Shown here one piece after another: positions 16,919 through 27,094 of a stretch of DNA of 60,327 nucleotides. The first letter of the stretch is position 1. Each line of letters starts with the position of its first letter. The notes beneath the pieces were generated by a model, which did no database searches, was not told where the DNA came from, and saw only the letters and a list, made by a program, of their open reading frames with translations. The translations under genes were made by a program, and so were the position numbers. The stretch covers positions 1-60,327 of the forward strand of contig NZ_JACSWB010000280.1 in assembly GCF_016888135.1 (NCBI RefSeq), read 5' to 3'. This DNA is from Leptolyngbya sp. CCY15150. Its GTDB lineage: Bacteria; Cyanobacteriota; Cyanobacteriia; RECH01.

Positions 16919-18505
16919 ATGCCTCGCAAACGTAACTCCTCCTCTCCACCCCCAGAAGCATCCCTCTCGCCTGAGTCGGTGCAGATGGAGCTATCCACCG
17001 ATCCCAGGCCTGCAGATGGAGAGCCGCCTTGTGAGGATCCGCCATCTGTGGATGAGCCTGGGAATGCTTTGCCTGTGGAGCCGCCGTCTGTGAATGCGCC
17101 GTCTGTGGAAGTGGTCGATCGCTTTGATGTCTCGTCGGATGCCCTGCAAACCAGTCCCGACCTGTTTCCCAACGGCAAAACCACCACCCGCATGGCCTCG
17201 GCCCTGCCCATTTGGGAAGCCAGCAATATTCTCACCCAGCGGAAGGATTTGCCCTGGGGTGCCGATTCGAAGGGCAAACTTCGCTATGCCCGCAATGTGG
17301 AAAATGGCGAAGGGGCGGTGCATTTTTGGGTCACGGAGCAGATTGAAGACGAGTCACCCGCTACCCTCGCAGGGGCCGCGGCCCTCGCGGTGATTGACAC
17401 CTTTGATATTCGCGCCGCCTGTATGCATTTGATCTATGCGGCCCACGCCACCCAGATCGATCGCCCCTGGGAGCAAGAGTTTGTGATCAGCGATCGCCAG
17501 ATTGAAGAATATCTGGGGCTGAAAAAGCGCACGGACAAGAATAAACAGCAGAAATTGGCGCTGATTCAAGAAATTGCCAAGCAGCCCTGCAAAATCACTA
17601 CCTTTGTGTCGTGGCCCACCCAAAGCCGCATGAAGGGCTTCACCATTGAAGAAGGGCGCTTGTGGCATTTGTTGGGGACGCGCTACCACTATCAGCAGGA
17701 TCTGTTTGGCAACAAAGAACTTTCTGGCGTGACCTTTATTGTGCGGGCGGGGCTCTGGGCCCGCTATTTTCTCAACGAAGAGGGGCGGCGCAACAAAAAT
17801 GCCCTCTGTGAATACAGCACCCTGTCCAAATCCTCCCTGCGGGACGTGATGAGCGTTTGGCAGCACCGGGAAGGGGCGGCTCGCCTGATGGTGTGGCTGC
17901 TGTTTAAAACTCGGCTAGAGCGCCAGGAACCGATGTCGGTGATGATGCTCATGGATGTGGCCTTTGGGACAGAGCGGATTGAGCAGGCCAAGCAAGACAG
18001 CCAATCCCGCAAACGCTTTGCCAACCTCTGGGATGAAACCCTGCATCTGCTGCAGGTTCGTGATTGGTGTATTCACTTTGATCCAGAAACCTATCCGCCA
18101 GAGCTGCAGCCGTTAGGGTTGGGGCGATCGCGCCCGAGTCGGCCCCGAGGCTTTTTTGATCGCCTGCTGCAGGCCCAGCTTTGGATTACCCCCCTCGAAG
18201 ACTGGCACGATAGCTCCATGACGGTGGATGATACAGACGAGCTTGCCTCTGTGGAACCGGGACCGGAGCCCGAACCGGAACCCGAAACCGGCCTCACCGG
18301 AGGGCAAATTAAGGCGATGCGCCTGGGCTATGGCTGGAGTCAACGAAAACTGGCAGCCCTCACGGGGCTCAGCCAGGGATTAATTTCTCAGCTAGAAACC
18401 GGGGGGCGATCGCTCACCCCCGATAACCGCGAGGCGCTATCCCGAATTTTTGAGCTGAATGACCCCACAACCGCCCATATCGAAGACGTGCTGCACGAGG
18501 ATTAG
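16919..18505 (+). CDS. Large HTH protein of unknown function (C-terminal XRE/Cro-type HTH)
   Basis: A 528-residue protein. Residues 1-75 are Pro/Ser/Glu-rich and probably disordered. The body (about 95-425) is globular and rich in Trp/Leu/Arg. I do not recognise it with certainty. Segments such as EFVISDRQIEEYLGLKKRTD, and its alternation of helices, vaguely recall winged-helix replication initiators. A (PE)n linker near 440 leads to a clear XRE-type helix-turn-helix at about 460-515 (MRLGYGWSQRKLAALTGLSQ, then ISQLE). An AAGGA Shine-Dalgarno sequence lies about 8 nt before the ATG. A DNA-binding regulator or replication-related protein is plausible; neither is proven. It stands alone between the Wzc-like gene and gmd. 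Confidence 0.6.
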   Translation: MPRKRNSSSPPPEASLSPESVQMELSTDPRPADGEPPCEDPPSVDEPGNALPVEPPSVNAPSVEVVDRFDVSSDALQTSPDLFPNGKTTTRMASALPIWEASNILTQRKDLPWGADSKGKLRYARNVENGEGAVHFWVTEQIEDESPATLAGAAALAVIDTFDIRAACMHLIYAAHATQIDRPWEQEFVISDRQIEEYLGLKKRTDKNKQQKLALIQEIAKQPCKITTFVSWPTQSRMKGFTIEEGRLWHLLGTRYHYQQDLFGNKELSGVTFIVRAGLWARYFLNEEGRRNKNALCEYSTLSKSSLRDVMSVWQHREGAARLMVWLLFKTRLERQEPMSVMMLMDVAFGTERIEQAKQDSQSRKRFANLWDETLHLLQVRDWCIHFDPETYPPELQPLGLGRSRPSRPRGFFDRLLQAQLWITPLEDWHDSSMTVDDTDELASVEPGPEPEPEPETGLTGGQIKAMRLGYGWSQRKLAALTGLSQGLISQLETGGRSLTPDNREALSRIFELNDPTTAHIEDVLHED

Positions 18506-18679
18506 ATGACCTTGAGGTGCTCATAGATGCTTATAGAGGTGCAGGATTGAACCTTGTCCTGTGCTGAAGATGTTCAGATCACCGCGTACAATGCAAGACT
18601 GCCTCATATGTTGCACCGCCATGACGTGGGCTGTTGTCCAGGGGTGGGAGGTGAATGGCTTAGATTGCTAGGAGTATTA

Positions 18680-19768
18680 ATGGTGACTAATCTAAAACGT
18701 GCCCTGATTACCGGAATTACTGGACAAGATGGGTCGTACCTCAGTGAGCTGTTGCTGGACAAAGGCTATGAGGTGCATGGCATTATCCGCCGCACGTCTA
18801 CATTTAACACCGATCGCATTGATCATATTTACCAAGATCCCCACGATCAGCAGGCTCGCCTCTTCCTGCACTATGGCGATCTCACCGACGGCACCACCCT
18901 GCGCCGCATTCTGGAAGATGTGAAGCCGGTGGAGATCTACAACCTGGGAGCCCAATCCCATGTGCGCATTAGCTTTGACGCTCCAGAATATACGGTAGAC
19001 TCCGTGGCCATGGGGACGCTGCGCCTGCTAGAAGCCATTCGCGACTATCAGCAGCGTACCGGCATTGAGGTGCGGTTTTACCAAGCCGGTTCATCGGAAA
19101 TGTTTGGTCTAGTACAGGAGGTGCCCCAGCGGGAAACCACGCCTTTCTATCCCCGCAGTCCCTATGCCTGCGCCAAGGTCTATGCCCATTGGCAAACCAT
19201 CAACTATCGTGAGTCGTATCAGCTTTTTGCCTGCAATGGCATTTTGTTTAACCACGAGTCGCCTCGGCGGGGCGAAACCTTTGTCACCCGGAAGATCACC
19301 CGAGCGATCGCCCGTATTGTGGCAGGGCAACAGTCCAAGCTGTACTTGGGAAACCTGGATGCTAAACGCGACTGGGGCTATGCCAAGGACTATGTGCAGG
19401 CCATGTGGCTGATGCTGCAGCAAGACCAGCCCGATGATTATGTGGTGGCGACGGGGGAAACCCACTCGGTGCGCGACTTCCTCAACCTGGCCTTTCGCTA
19501 TGTCAATCTCAACTGGGAAGATTATGTAGAATTTGACGATCGCTACCTCCGGCCCTCGGAGGTGGATCTGTTAATGGGCGATCCAACCAAAGCCAAGCAG
19601 CAGCTAGGTTGGCAGCCGTCAGTCACCTTTAAGCAACTGGTGGCGATTATGGTGGATGCCGATCTGCAAGTGCTCGGGCTGAGCAACAGTAACGCCCACA
19701 GTAACGCCAACGGCGATTCAGACTATGCCACCGTGCGGCGATCGCTCCAGGATCCCCTGGCCAACTAG
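18680..19768 (+). CDS. gmd: GDP-mannose 4,6-dehydratase
   Basis: A 362-residue extended SDR enzyme converting GDP-D-mannose to GDP-4-keto-6-deoxy-D-mannose, the first step to GDP-L-fucose. It shows the NAD(P)-binding [15 protein letters not shown] motif at the N-terminus, the family block [20 protein letters not shown], and the catalytic YACAK (Tyr-x3-Lys) in [20 protein letters not shown]. The frame is open from 18554, but the ATG at 18680 has AGGAG 5 nt upstream and starts exactly at the conserved sequence. The gene ends 38 bp before fcl on the same strand, so the two are very likely co-transcribed. The C-terminal 30 residues are Asn/Ser-rich and not conserved. Confidence 0.95.
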   Translation: MVTNLKRALITGITGQDGSYLSELLLDKGYEVHGIIRRTSTFNTDRIDHIYQDPHDQQARLFLHYGDLTDGTTLRRILEDVKPVEIYNLGAQSHVRISFDAPEYTVDSVAMGTLRLLEAIRDYQQRTGIEVRFYQAGSSEMFGLVQEVPQRETTPFYPRSPYACAKVYAHWQTINYRESYQLFACNGILFNHESPRRGETFVTRKITRAIARIVAGQQSKLYLGNLDAKRDWGYAKDYVQAMWLMLQQDQPDDYVVATGETHSVRDFLNLAFRYVNLNWEDYVEFDDRYLRPSEVDLLMGDPTKAKQQLGWQPSVTFKQLVAIMVDADLQVLGLSNSNAHSNANGDSDYATVRRSLQDPLAN

Positions 19769-19803
19769 TTCTCAGCAGACCCCCAGACCTAGACTATGCC
19801 TAG

Positions 19804-20760
<957 letters not shown>

Positions 20761-20839
20761 AGCTGGCTGGTGCATCTAGGGGGTTGGGCGATCGGATAAC
20801 GTCATCAAACGCACGTTACCGTAGGGTTGCTGATTGGGA

Positions 20840-21610
20840 TTAGCGCGATCGCCCTGGCTCTGCCGCTGGTTTTGGCAAAATTGCCCCCTTAAGATTGGCA
20901 CCGTCGAAGATCACCTGATCGATGCAGGTGTTGGTGAAATCTGCATATTGGAGATCGGCGTTTTGAAAGCAGCAGCCGGTGAGATCGGCTCCGCTTAGCT
21001 TCGCGCCCACCAGATAAGCTTCGGTAAAATTACAGCCTACCAGGGTGCTGCGGCTGAGGTTGGCTTCCTCAAGATCTACCCCAACCAAACTGGCATTACT
21101 GAGGTTAGCCTCAATCAAGTTGGCATTGCTGAGGTCAGACAGGTTGAGCGCGCTGTTTTGCAGCTTGGTACGGCTAAGGTCAGTATCCACCAAAATAGAA
21201 CCCGTACACTGCACGCTGCTGAGATCAGCCCAACTGAGATTGGCCCCCGTGAGGTTCACTTCCCGCAGATCAGCCCAACTGAGATTGGCTTGGATGAGCT
21301 GGGCCCGCGATAGCTTAGCGCGCCGTAGATTGGCTTGGATAAAAATTGACCAGCCCGCATCCACATCCTCTAAATCTGCCTGTTGCAGATTCGCCTCACT
21401 CAAATCCGCATCCCGCAGATAGGCACCGCGCAGGTTCGTTTTCACCAGTTGCGCTTCCACCAGCTTGGCCTTGATCAAATCCGCGATATGTAAATCCAGC
21501 CCACTTAACTTGGCACCGCTCAGATCCGGCTTAATGCGGAGGGTTTGCCGCCATTCATTCCAGGCATCTACGCTCTGGGTGAGCAAGTCGAGATGTTCTT
21601 GATCGGCCAT
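20840..21610 (-). CDS. Pentapeptide repeat protein with conserved N-terminal cap
   Basis: 256 residues. The first 30 (MADQEHLDLLTQSVDAWNEW) form a helical cap; the rest is continuous A(D/N)LXX repeats (for example ANLSWADLREVNLTGANLSWADL) expected to fold as a beta-helix. It is paralogous to the protein at 56.8-57.7 kb, sharing the HL-x-L-(I/T)-x(2-3)-V-x-AWN-x-WR pattern at the N-terminus. The function of this class is not established. It is convergent with fcl and not part of the sugar pathway. No signal peptide. Confidence 0.88.
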   Translation of the reverse strand: MADQEHLDLLTQSVDAWNEWRQTLRIKPDLSGAKLSGLDLHIADLIKAKLVEAQLVKTNLRGAYLRDADLSEANLQQADLEDVDAGWSIFIQANLRRAKLSRAQLIQANLSWADLREVNLTGANLSWADLSSVQCTGSILVDTDLSRTKLQNSALNLSDLSNANLIEANLSNASLVGVDLEEANLSRSTLVGCNFTEAYLVGAKLSGADLTGCCFQNADLQYADFTNTCIDQVIFDGANLKGAILPKPAAEPGRSR

Positions 21611-21961
21611 GGGTTTAATCCAAGGGTGAGGGAGGTTCGTGAAAACGTGCGGGATAGTTTACGGAAATGCTGGGTGTAGGGGTGAATCCTTTAGGAAGTA
21701 TGTCTGCTGCTTAGTGAGGCTGATCAACCTATGCTTTTGGCTACCTCTAAGTTGATGTCTTTGGGACAGCTAGACGACTAAACTGGGATAGTTCCCTATT
21801 CACGCTTTTTCCAGGGCGATCGGGACATCTCAACCCATCTATTCCGAAGGGTCAAGCCCTGAACAGCTTAGAGGACGTGCTCTGGCCAGCGGCACAAATC
21901 CAGCGCCTTTTCGTCTAGCTATTTAGGTTTTCAGTCGCTTCATTCATTTAGGACATACGTT
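21611..21961. other. Intergenic, no clear feature
   Basis: 350 bases between divergent genes. It should contain the promoters of the pentapeptide gene and the small secreted protein gene. No repeat or hairpin stood out. Confidence 0.4.
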
Positions 21962-22387
21962 ATGAAAAGATACTTGCCCGTTATCGTGATTGCTGCTGCT
22001 CTTCTAGGTGGCATCGCTCCAGCTCAGGCCCAAACCGCTCCTGCTGGGGACGCTGCAGCGGCCAATGTTTTAGCCCAAGGTGCTGATGTCACAGCGATCG
22101 CTGACACGTTTATTGAGTCATTAGCGAGTGGTGACTACGCGACTGCCCTGCAAAGCTACGATCCGGCCATTCGCACCACCCTCACCGCTGAAAGCCTAGC
22201 CCAGCAATGGAACGATCTTATTGCTAGTACGGGTGCTTATGAAGGCCCCGTTGCCACAACGGTGGACAACTCCGGCGATGCACCGGTAGTGATTATGACC
22301 GGTCAGTTTGAGAATGGCCCGCGCGACCTGTTTATCTTGTTTAACAGCAATAATCAGATCATCAGTATGGATGCTATGGAATTTTAG
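21962..22387 (+). CDS. Small secreted protein (DUF3887-like)
   Basis: 141 residues. A classic signal peptide (MKRYLPVIVIAAALLGGIAPAQAQ) is followed by an Ala-rich linker and a compact domain: IADTFIESLASGDYATALQSY, then LTAESLAQQWNDLIASTGAYEGP, then FENGPRDLFILFNSNNQIISM. This order resembles DUF3887/NTF2-like domains that occur at the N-terminus of secreted hydrolases. Here the domain stands alone. Periplasmic or extracellular location is inferred. It is monocistronic, with a GGGGGGCGATCGCTCCCCC hairpin just after the stop. Confidence 0.7.
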   Translation: MKRYLPVIVIAAALLGGIAPAQAQTAPAGDAAAANVLAQGADVTAIADTFIESLASGDYATALQSYDPAIRTTLTAESLAQQWNDLIASTGAYEGPVATTVDNSGDAPVVIMTGQFENGPRDLFILFNSNNQIISMDAMEF

Positions 22388-22858
22388 GTGGTGATGGGGG
22401 GCGATCGCTCCCCCAATCCATCGTCTAATCACGGTCATTCCCTTGGCGTAACCCAGGGGAATTTTTGCCGGCCTATCCCTCATCGGATTGCAGGAGATTG
22501 CGGGAGATTACGGATGATCGAGAATAGTGAGATGATAAATCTATGCTGTTTGTGATGGTTAAGGGCGATTTCCAACGCCTATGATTGATTCTGTCTGCTA
22601 GATACTCCCGCTACCATCATGCTTGGCCATGCTTAGCGGAGAGAACTGTTCACCCTATGGTTATCAGCATCGCAGGAGCCCATGCAATCATCATCAAGCT
22701 GTTCTTCCTAACGATAGAAGAGGCCAATAGGCGTCGGGGTAAGCAAGTATCTCTCGATGTGCCTAAGTCAGATCGCCTAAGTTAGATCGCCTAAGTCAGA
22801 TCACCTAGTTCAGACGAGCATCCCTTCTATTCATCCGCTAATTTGTAATGGTTTAGTT
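22388..22858. other. Intergenic with HIP1-centred hairpin and 14 bp tandem repeat
   Basis: Immediately after the stop, TGGGGG and TCCCCCA flank GCGATCGC (22395-22415), a terminator-like stem without a U-tract. Further on lies the tandem repeat at 22761-22814. The short open frame at 22585-22785 has no protein-like character and covers the repeat. Confidence 0.5.
22761..22814. repeat. 14 bp tandem repeat, nearly four copies
   Basis: GCCTAAGTCAGATC (22761-22774), GCCTAAGTTAGATC (22775-22788), GCCTAAGTCAGATC (22789-22802) and a degenerate fourth copy ACCTAGTTCAGA follow in tandem, about 45 bp before the ATG of the DUF3747-SLH gene. They would lie in its leader or promoter. Confidence 0.8.
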
Positions 22859-24142
22859 ATGGCTATAAAATCCCTTCTTCATCGCATCTCCACAGTTACA
22901 GCCATTGCCGGCACTATGGCAGGCACGCTGCTGATGTCTGCCCCTGCCTTAGCGTCTATTTTTGGACAGCAGGAAGTTGATCAAAGCCGCTTTGTGGCGA
23001 TCGCTTCTCCCATTGGCGGCGGTAGTTCTCACCAGTTGCTGATTGTTGAGCAAGTGTCCACAACGCGTCAATGTTGGAACGAGCAGGGCAGCAATCCCAC
23101 GATTATCGATCCTCTCCTGCTGACGTTTGATTTTACGGGTATCTGTGGTCGCAGCACCGATAGTAACGGCTATTCGATTCGTATTGCCGGGGAAGACTTG
23201 GGCGTTCAGTACAGCCTGCGGGTGGTGCGTCGGGGTGGAGATATGGTGCTGGTGGGCGTGCCCTTCAGTCGTTCGGCGGGCCAAGAATATGAACTTGGCC
23301 GCGCCAATGGCGTCACCACCGACTTTGCCAAAATTACCCTCGATCCTGGCTGGCGGTTTGCGAAGCGCACCTATGAAGGACGCACCTTGGGGCATGTCTA
23401 CATCACTCGGGATACTGCACCACCGACCACGCCCACCACACCGCCGGTTGTGACACCGCCAGTTGTAACACCACCGACTACGCCTCCTACGACACCTCCT
23501 ACGACGCCACCGACCACACCGCCGGTCGTGACACCACCCACGACCCCTGCCTTCAGTGATATTGCTGGAGATATTTATGCAGCGGATATTCAGCTTGCGG
23601 TTGAGCGTGGGTTTATTTCAGGATTTTTGGAAGACAACACCTTCCGTCCTCGCGCTTCCTTGACCCGTGAACAGTTGGTCTCCATTGTGATTGAGGCACT
23701 CGATACGTTGCCCGATGTGAATTTGGCGCTGCCGACTCAGGTAGGTAGCAACCCCTATCGAGATGTGGGTGCGTCTCGCTGGAGTGCAGCTAAGATTCAA
23801 TTTGCCCGCGATAACAACATTATTAGTGGCTATCAAGACGGTAGCTTCCGTCCTGGGCAACCAGTGACACGGGCTGAGCTGATGGCAGTGTTGCGCCGTG
23901 CGGCTGAATATGGGCAAACGCTCCAAGGTGACGATCCTACGCTAGTTGGCAATACGGCGGCGACGAGCTTTACCGATATCTCCGGGCATTGGGGCTCAAG
24001 CTTGATTACCCAGATGTCTACCTACTGCGGTGTTGCTTCACCGCTCAACGAAACTGGGCAACGGTTCAGCCCCGACGAAGCGGCGCTACGTAACTACGCC
24101 ACGGCGGCGACGGTGCGGATGCTGCGCTGTTTGGAAGACTAG
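22859..24142 (+). CDS. DUF3747 and S-layer homology (SLH) domain surface protein
   Basis: 427 residues. A signal peptide ends at about 32 (SAPALA). The DUF3747 domain follows (about 33-180; FGQQEVDQSRFVAIASPIGG, WNEQGSNPTIIDPLLLTFDF). Next is a 45-residue Thr/Pro linker of PTTPP-type repeats. The C-terminal half has SLH-like modules (AFSDIAGDIYAADIQLAVER, RASLTREQLVSIVIEAL; then YQDGSFRPGQPVTRAELMAV; then SFTDISGHWGSSLI). SLH modules anchor proteins to cell-wall polymer, so this is probably a wall-bound surface protein. The role of DUF3747 is unknown. A strong hairpin follows about 110 bp downstream. Confidence 0.88.
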   Translation: MAIKSLLHRISTVTAIAGTMAGTLLMSAPALASIFGQQEVDQSRFVAIASPIGGGSSHQLLIVEQVSTTRQCWNEQGSNPTIIDPLLLTFDFTGICGRSTDSNGYSIRIAGEDLGVQYSLRVVRRGGDMVLVGVPFSRSAGQEYELGRANGVTTDFAKITLDPGWRFAKRTYEGRTLGHVYITRDTAPPTTPTTPPVVTPPVVTPPTTPPTTPPTTPPTTPPVVTPPTTPAFSDIAGDIYAADIQLAVERGFISGFLEDNTFRPRASLTREQLVSIVIEALDTLPDVNLALPTQVGSNPYRDVGASRWSAAKIQFARDNNIISGYQDGSFRPGQPVTRAELMAVLRRAAEYGQTLQGDDPTLVGNTAATSFTDISGHWGSSLITQMSTYCGVASPLNETGQRFSPDEAALRNYATAATVRMLRCLED

Positions 24143-24253
24143 TAACGCAAGACAGAAGAACGAAGATAGAAGAACGAAGAGGACTTCCAAGACAGTCAAG
24201 GGTTTCCGCCTTAGCAACTAGGCGGGTTATGTCTGCCTAGGAGTACTAGCGGC

Positions 24254-24288
24254 TGAACGGTCAGGAATAGATGTGCCCTGACCGTTCA
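24254..24288 (+). terminator. Hairpin after the DUF3747-SLH gene
   Basis: TGAACGGTCAGG (24254-24265) pairs perfectly with CCTGACCGTTCA (24277-24288) around an 11 nt loop, followed by CCTTT. The stem is strong but the U-tract is short; it may stop transcription or stabilise the 3' end. Confidence 0.55.
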
Positions 24289-24456
24289 CCTTTGGGCGGT
24301 CAGATGTCTTGTTCAAGAGACGTTAACGTTACCCACCCAATGAGCCTAGATGTTCTCGTAAGGTGGGCGCTGGGACGGGTTACGCGATCGCTACCCGTCC
24401 TACTGGTTTCCAGCCCCTTCTATCCTTGTGGAAACCAAAAAGTTCACATACGTTCA

Positions 24457-24488
24457 AAGCCCCTCGCCCGTTCTGGGAGAGGGGCTTT
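24457..24488. terminator. Bidirectional hairpin in a dispersed repeat
   Basis: AAAGCCCCTC (24457-24466) pairs with GAGGGGCTTT (24479-24488) with a 12 nt loop, then GGGGTGAGGGGC. Related CCCCTC/GAGGGG sequence recurs at 34605-34650 and 44630-44735, so this belongs to a dispersed intergenic repeat type. Confidence 0.55.
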
Positions 24489-24561
24489 GGGGTGAGGGGC
24501 TTCCAGTTGTGTCAGCTTTGATGGGTTACGCTGTCGCTAACCCGTCCTACCGCTAGGGAGC

Positions 24562-25632
24562 TCAGGCGTAGACTTTTTGGTAGTAGGCTTGGTAGTCCTC
24601 AGATAGCAAGGGCTGCCACCATTCCTCATGGCTAAGAAACCATTCAATGGTCTGGCGTAGGCCTTCATCGACGGTGACGGAGGGCGTCCAGCCGAGTTGG
24701 GTTTTGATTTTGTTGGCATCGATCGCATAGCGGCGATCGTGGCCAGCTCGGTCTTTCACGAAGGTGATCAGTTGCCGAGAGGGGCGCACGGGTAGATTTG
24801 GCGCGAGATCGTCCATCAAATCGCAGAGCATATGCACGAGGTCGATATTTTTGACCTCGTTATTGCCGCCAACGTTGTAGGTTTCGCCGGTCTGGCCTTT
24901 GTGGATGACGACATCTAGGGCAGTGCAGTGATCTTTCACATAGAGCCAGTCGCGAATATTTTGCCCATCACCATAGACCGGCAGCGGCTTACCCAGCAGG
25001 ATGTTGATGCACATCAGGGGAATGAGCTTTTCGGGGAAGTGGTAGGGGCCGTAGTTATTGGAACAGTTGGTGACCAGCGTGGGCATGCCATAGGTGTGGA
25101 AGTAGGCCCGGGCTAGGTGATCGCTGCCAGCTTTGGAGGCAGAGTAGGGGCTGTTGGGCGCGTAGGGGGTGGTTTCGCTAAAGGCGGGATCATCCGCCTC
25201 TAAGCTGCCATAGACTTCATCGGTGGAAACATGCAGGAAGCGATCGCTCTCTAGCTGGCCGCGACCTGTCCAATGATGGCGAAAGGCTTCGAGCAGCGTG
25301 AAGGTGCCGACGACATTGGTGCGAATGAAGGCATCGGGGCCCAGAATCGAGCGATCCACATGGGATTCAGCGGCGAAGTGGGCAACGGTGTTGATTTGCT
25401 CTTCAGCCAATAGTTGATCCACCATGGGGCGATCGCAAATATCCCCCTGCACAAACCGAAAATTGTCATGGCTATCAAGGTCATTCAGCGTAGCCCGATT
25501 GCCGGCATAGGTGAGCGCATCCAGCACCACCACGCGATCGCTGGGATAGGTTTCACACCAATGATGGACAAAGTTCGATCCGATGAAACCAGCCCCACCC
25601 GTGATCAAAAGTCGTCGCTGCATGTTTTCCAT
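24562..25632 (-). CDS. rfbB: dTDP-glucose 4,6-dehydratase
   Basis: A 356-residue extended SDR enzyme, second step of dTDP-L-rhamnose synthesis. It shows the cofactor motif GGAGFIGSNFVHHW, the family segment HFAAESHVDRSILGPDAFI, the STDEVYGSLE strand, the catalytic Tyr-x3-Lys in YSASKAGSDHL, and GDGQNIRDWLYVKDHC. The length is standard for RfbB. It is the last gene of the long minus-strand polysaccharide run; rfbA, rfbD and rfbC lie 3-5 kb upstream, separated by two glycosyltransferases. The start could also be the second methionine (MQRRLLITGG) three codons in. Confidence 0.95.
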   Translation of the reverse strand: MENMQRRLLITGGAGFIGSNFVHHWCETYPSDRVVVLDALTYAGNRATLNDLDSHDNFRFVQGDICDRPMVDQLLAEEQINTVAHFAAESHVDRSILGPDAFIRTNVVGTFTLLEAFRHHWTGRGQLESDRFLHVSTDEVYGSLEADDPAFSETTPYAPNSPYSASKAGSDHLARAYFHTYGMPTLVTNCSNNYGPYHFPEKLIPLMCINILLGKPLPVYGDGQNIRDWLYVKDHCTALDVVIHKGQTGETYNVGGNNEVKNIDLVHMLCDLMDDLAPNLPVRPSRQLITFVKDRAGHDRRYAIDANKIKTQLGWTPSVTVDEGLRQTIEWFLSHEEWWQPLLSEDYQAYYQKVYA

Positions 25633-25756
25633 AATCCTGGCTGAGTCCTACAGGGTACGTTACAAATAAAGAGCGGTCTACCAAACGAAATGCAACCTAA
25701 TAGTTAAAGTGCTTGCCCAACAGCTTGTTCCATGAAGCGATCTGCCCAACACATAT

Positions 25757-26839
25757 CTAGGCTTGGGTGAGAGATTTTTGAAACTGCGGATACCAGTCTT
25801 CTAAATCCTGAACGGACATGGAAAACACTTTAAACGAGTAGGCTAAGCCAACTAATAATCCCCGAACCTGAGGTAGTGAAAAGCGTTTGCTGAGAATATC
25901 CTTGCAGAGTTCTGCCAGGATCCGTCTAACCATTAAAACATAGAACTTTGAGTGAACTTTGGACGCATTTGAGGCATGTTTCTTAATACAGATAGCTTGG
26001 TTGAGAACCGATAGAATGGTCACCTGAAATCGTCGGAGACGACCTGATTTGCTTTCGAAATGATGGATAGCTGCCTGGGGCGCTTCCACCAAAGCTCCAT
26101 GCAATGAAACTCGATAGCTAGCATCTAGATCTTCTCCGGCTGCATAGTAAAGCAAGGCAGGTTCAAACTTTACTTTAGCAATCGTTTCTCGGCGGTAGGT
26201 CATGCGAAATCCCTGGAAAAGTTTCACGGGAAATATAGAAACGTGATCCTCAGGAAAACTTGGAAACGATTGAGCAGGAAAAGAGCCAGTATAGGGGACA
26301 AATAAATGCTCACTCGACATGAGAAAAATATGCGTCCACAGGAAATGTTTGAGCTTACTAAATCGTCCATTCCGGAGAGATTTTGCCTCTGGATTCATAC
26401 CCGTTTCCTTGGGTTTATCATCAATGAAAATCCCAGAAGGGGGAGCATGGGCAGCGGCTGGCTGTACTCCTTGAATTATCGATTGGGAGTCTAGTTCGTA
26501 GATGTTCATGACGTCCTCAGCGCAGGTGGGATACATGAGAGAGTCATCATCAATCAGAAAAACAATATCCGCCGTTGCTAATTGAATCGCTTGATTACGC
26601 TGAAGTGTGAGCCCACGTTTTTCAGCTTCAACATAAGTCCATTGAATATCAGGTGCTTGATGAGCGAAGGTTTCTAGTATAGATTGCTGCGTTTTTTGCC
26701 AATAGGGGCTTCCATCTACAATGATGATTTCTGTGGGGGGACGAGATTGCGATAGGGCGCACTGAATACACAGAGGCAATATTTTCTCTCGCTTATAGGT
26801 ACAGACTAATAATCCCCAAGATAAGGGTTGCTGATTCAC
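25757..26839 (-). CDS. GT2-type glycosyltransferase, AT-rich
   Basis: A 360-residue GT-A fold enzyme. The start is GTG at 26839 with an AGGAG 10 nt upstream. It shows the family 2 opening WGLLVCTYKREKILPLCIQC, EIIIVDGSPYW, and the metal-binding DDDS (DXD-like) in ADIVFLIDDDSLMYP near residue 95. The C-terminal half is basic and helical. The gene is visibly more AT-rich than its neighbours and contains no GCGATCGC in 1083 bp, which suggests later acquisition. It is flanked by rfbB and a GT4 gene on the same strand. Donor and acceptor are unknown. Confidence 0.82.
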   Translation of the reverse strand: MNQQPLSWGLLVCTYKREKILPLCIQCALSQSRPPTEIIIVDGSPYWQKTQQSILETFAHQAPDIQWTYVEAEKRGLTLQRNQAIQLATADIVFLIDDDSLMYPTCAEDVMNIYELDSQSIIQGVQPAAAHAPPSGIFIDDKPKETGMNPEAKSLRNGRFSKLKHFLWTHIFLMSSEHLFVPYTGSFPAQSFPSFPEDHVSIFPVKLFQGFRMTYRRETIAKVKFEPALLYYAAGEDLDASYRVSLHGALVEAPQAAIHHFESKSGRLRRFQVTILSVLNQAICIKKHASNASKVHSKFYVLMVRRILAELCKDILSKRFSLPQVRGLLVGLAYSFKVFSMSVQDLEDWYPQFQKSLTQA

Positions 26840-27094
26840 AAATGGAAAACTCCTATGGATGACTAGACTGAGACTAGGATAGATGCCTGGTTTCTGATTA
26901 AGACGAAGGCGATCGCTTAGATGTTCTTCTAGTTATCACATAAGTTTTGATCCATAAAAGCAGCTATTGAAACAACGTTGTGCTTGTTGACTAAGTTTGA
27001 CTCAAGAGCTAGGGGAGAAGCCTTCAAAAACTGGTTAGAAAACCGGACTTTCAAGATAGTTTAAACCTAGTTTATCAGCTAGATTGAGAGGCTA

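Larger units (their letters stand above)
24143..24561. other. Repeat-dense intergenic region
   Basis: About 420 bases packed with hairpins and dispersed-repeat-like sequence between convergent genes. They are a 12 bp stem (24254-24288), a 10 bp stem (24457-24488), and two related hairpins with the core GGGTTACGC...CCCGTCCTAC at about 24366-24402 and 24519-24551. No gene. Confidence 0.7.

Noticed and set aside
21045-21422. Long frames antisense to the pentapeptide genes (also at 57032-57410)
   Set aside because: Serine/arginine/leucine-rich shadows produced by the regular pentapeptide code on the opposite strand.
22585-22785. 66-codon open frame upstream of the DUF3747-SLH gene
   Set aside because: Runs into the 14 bp tandem repeat and lacks protein-like character.
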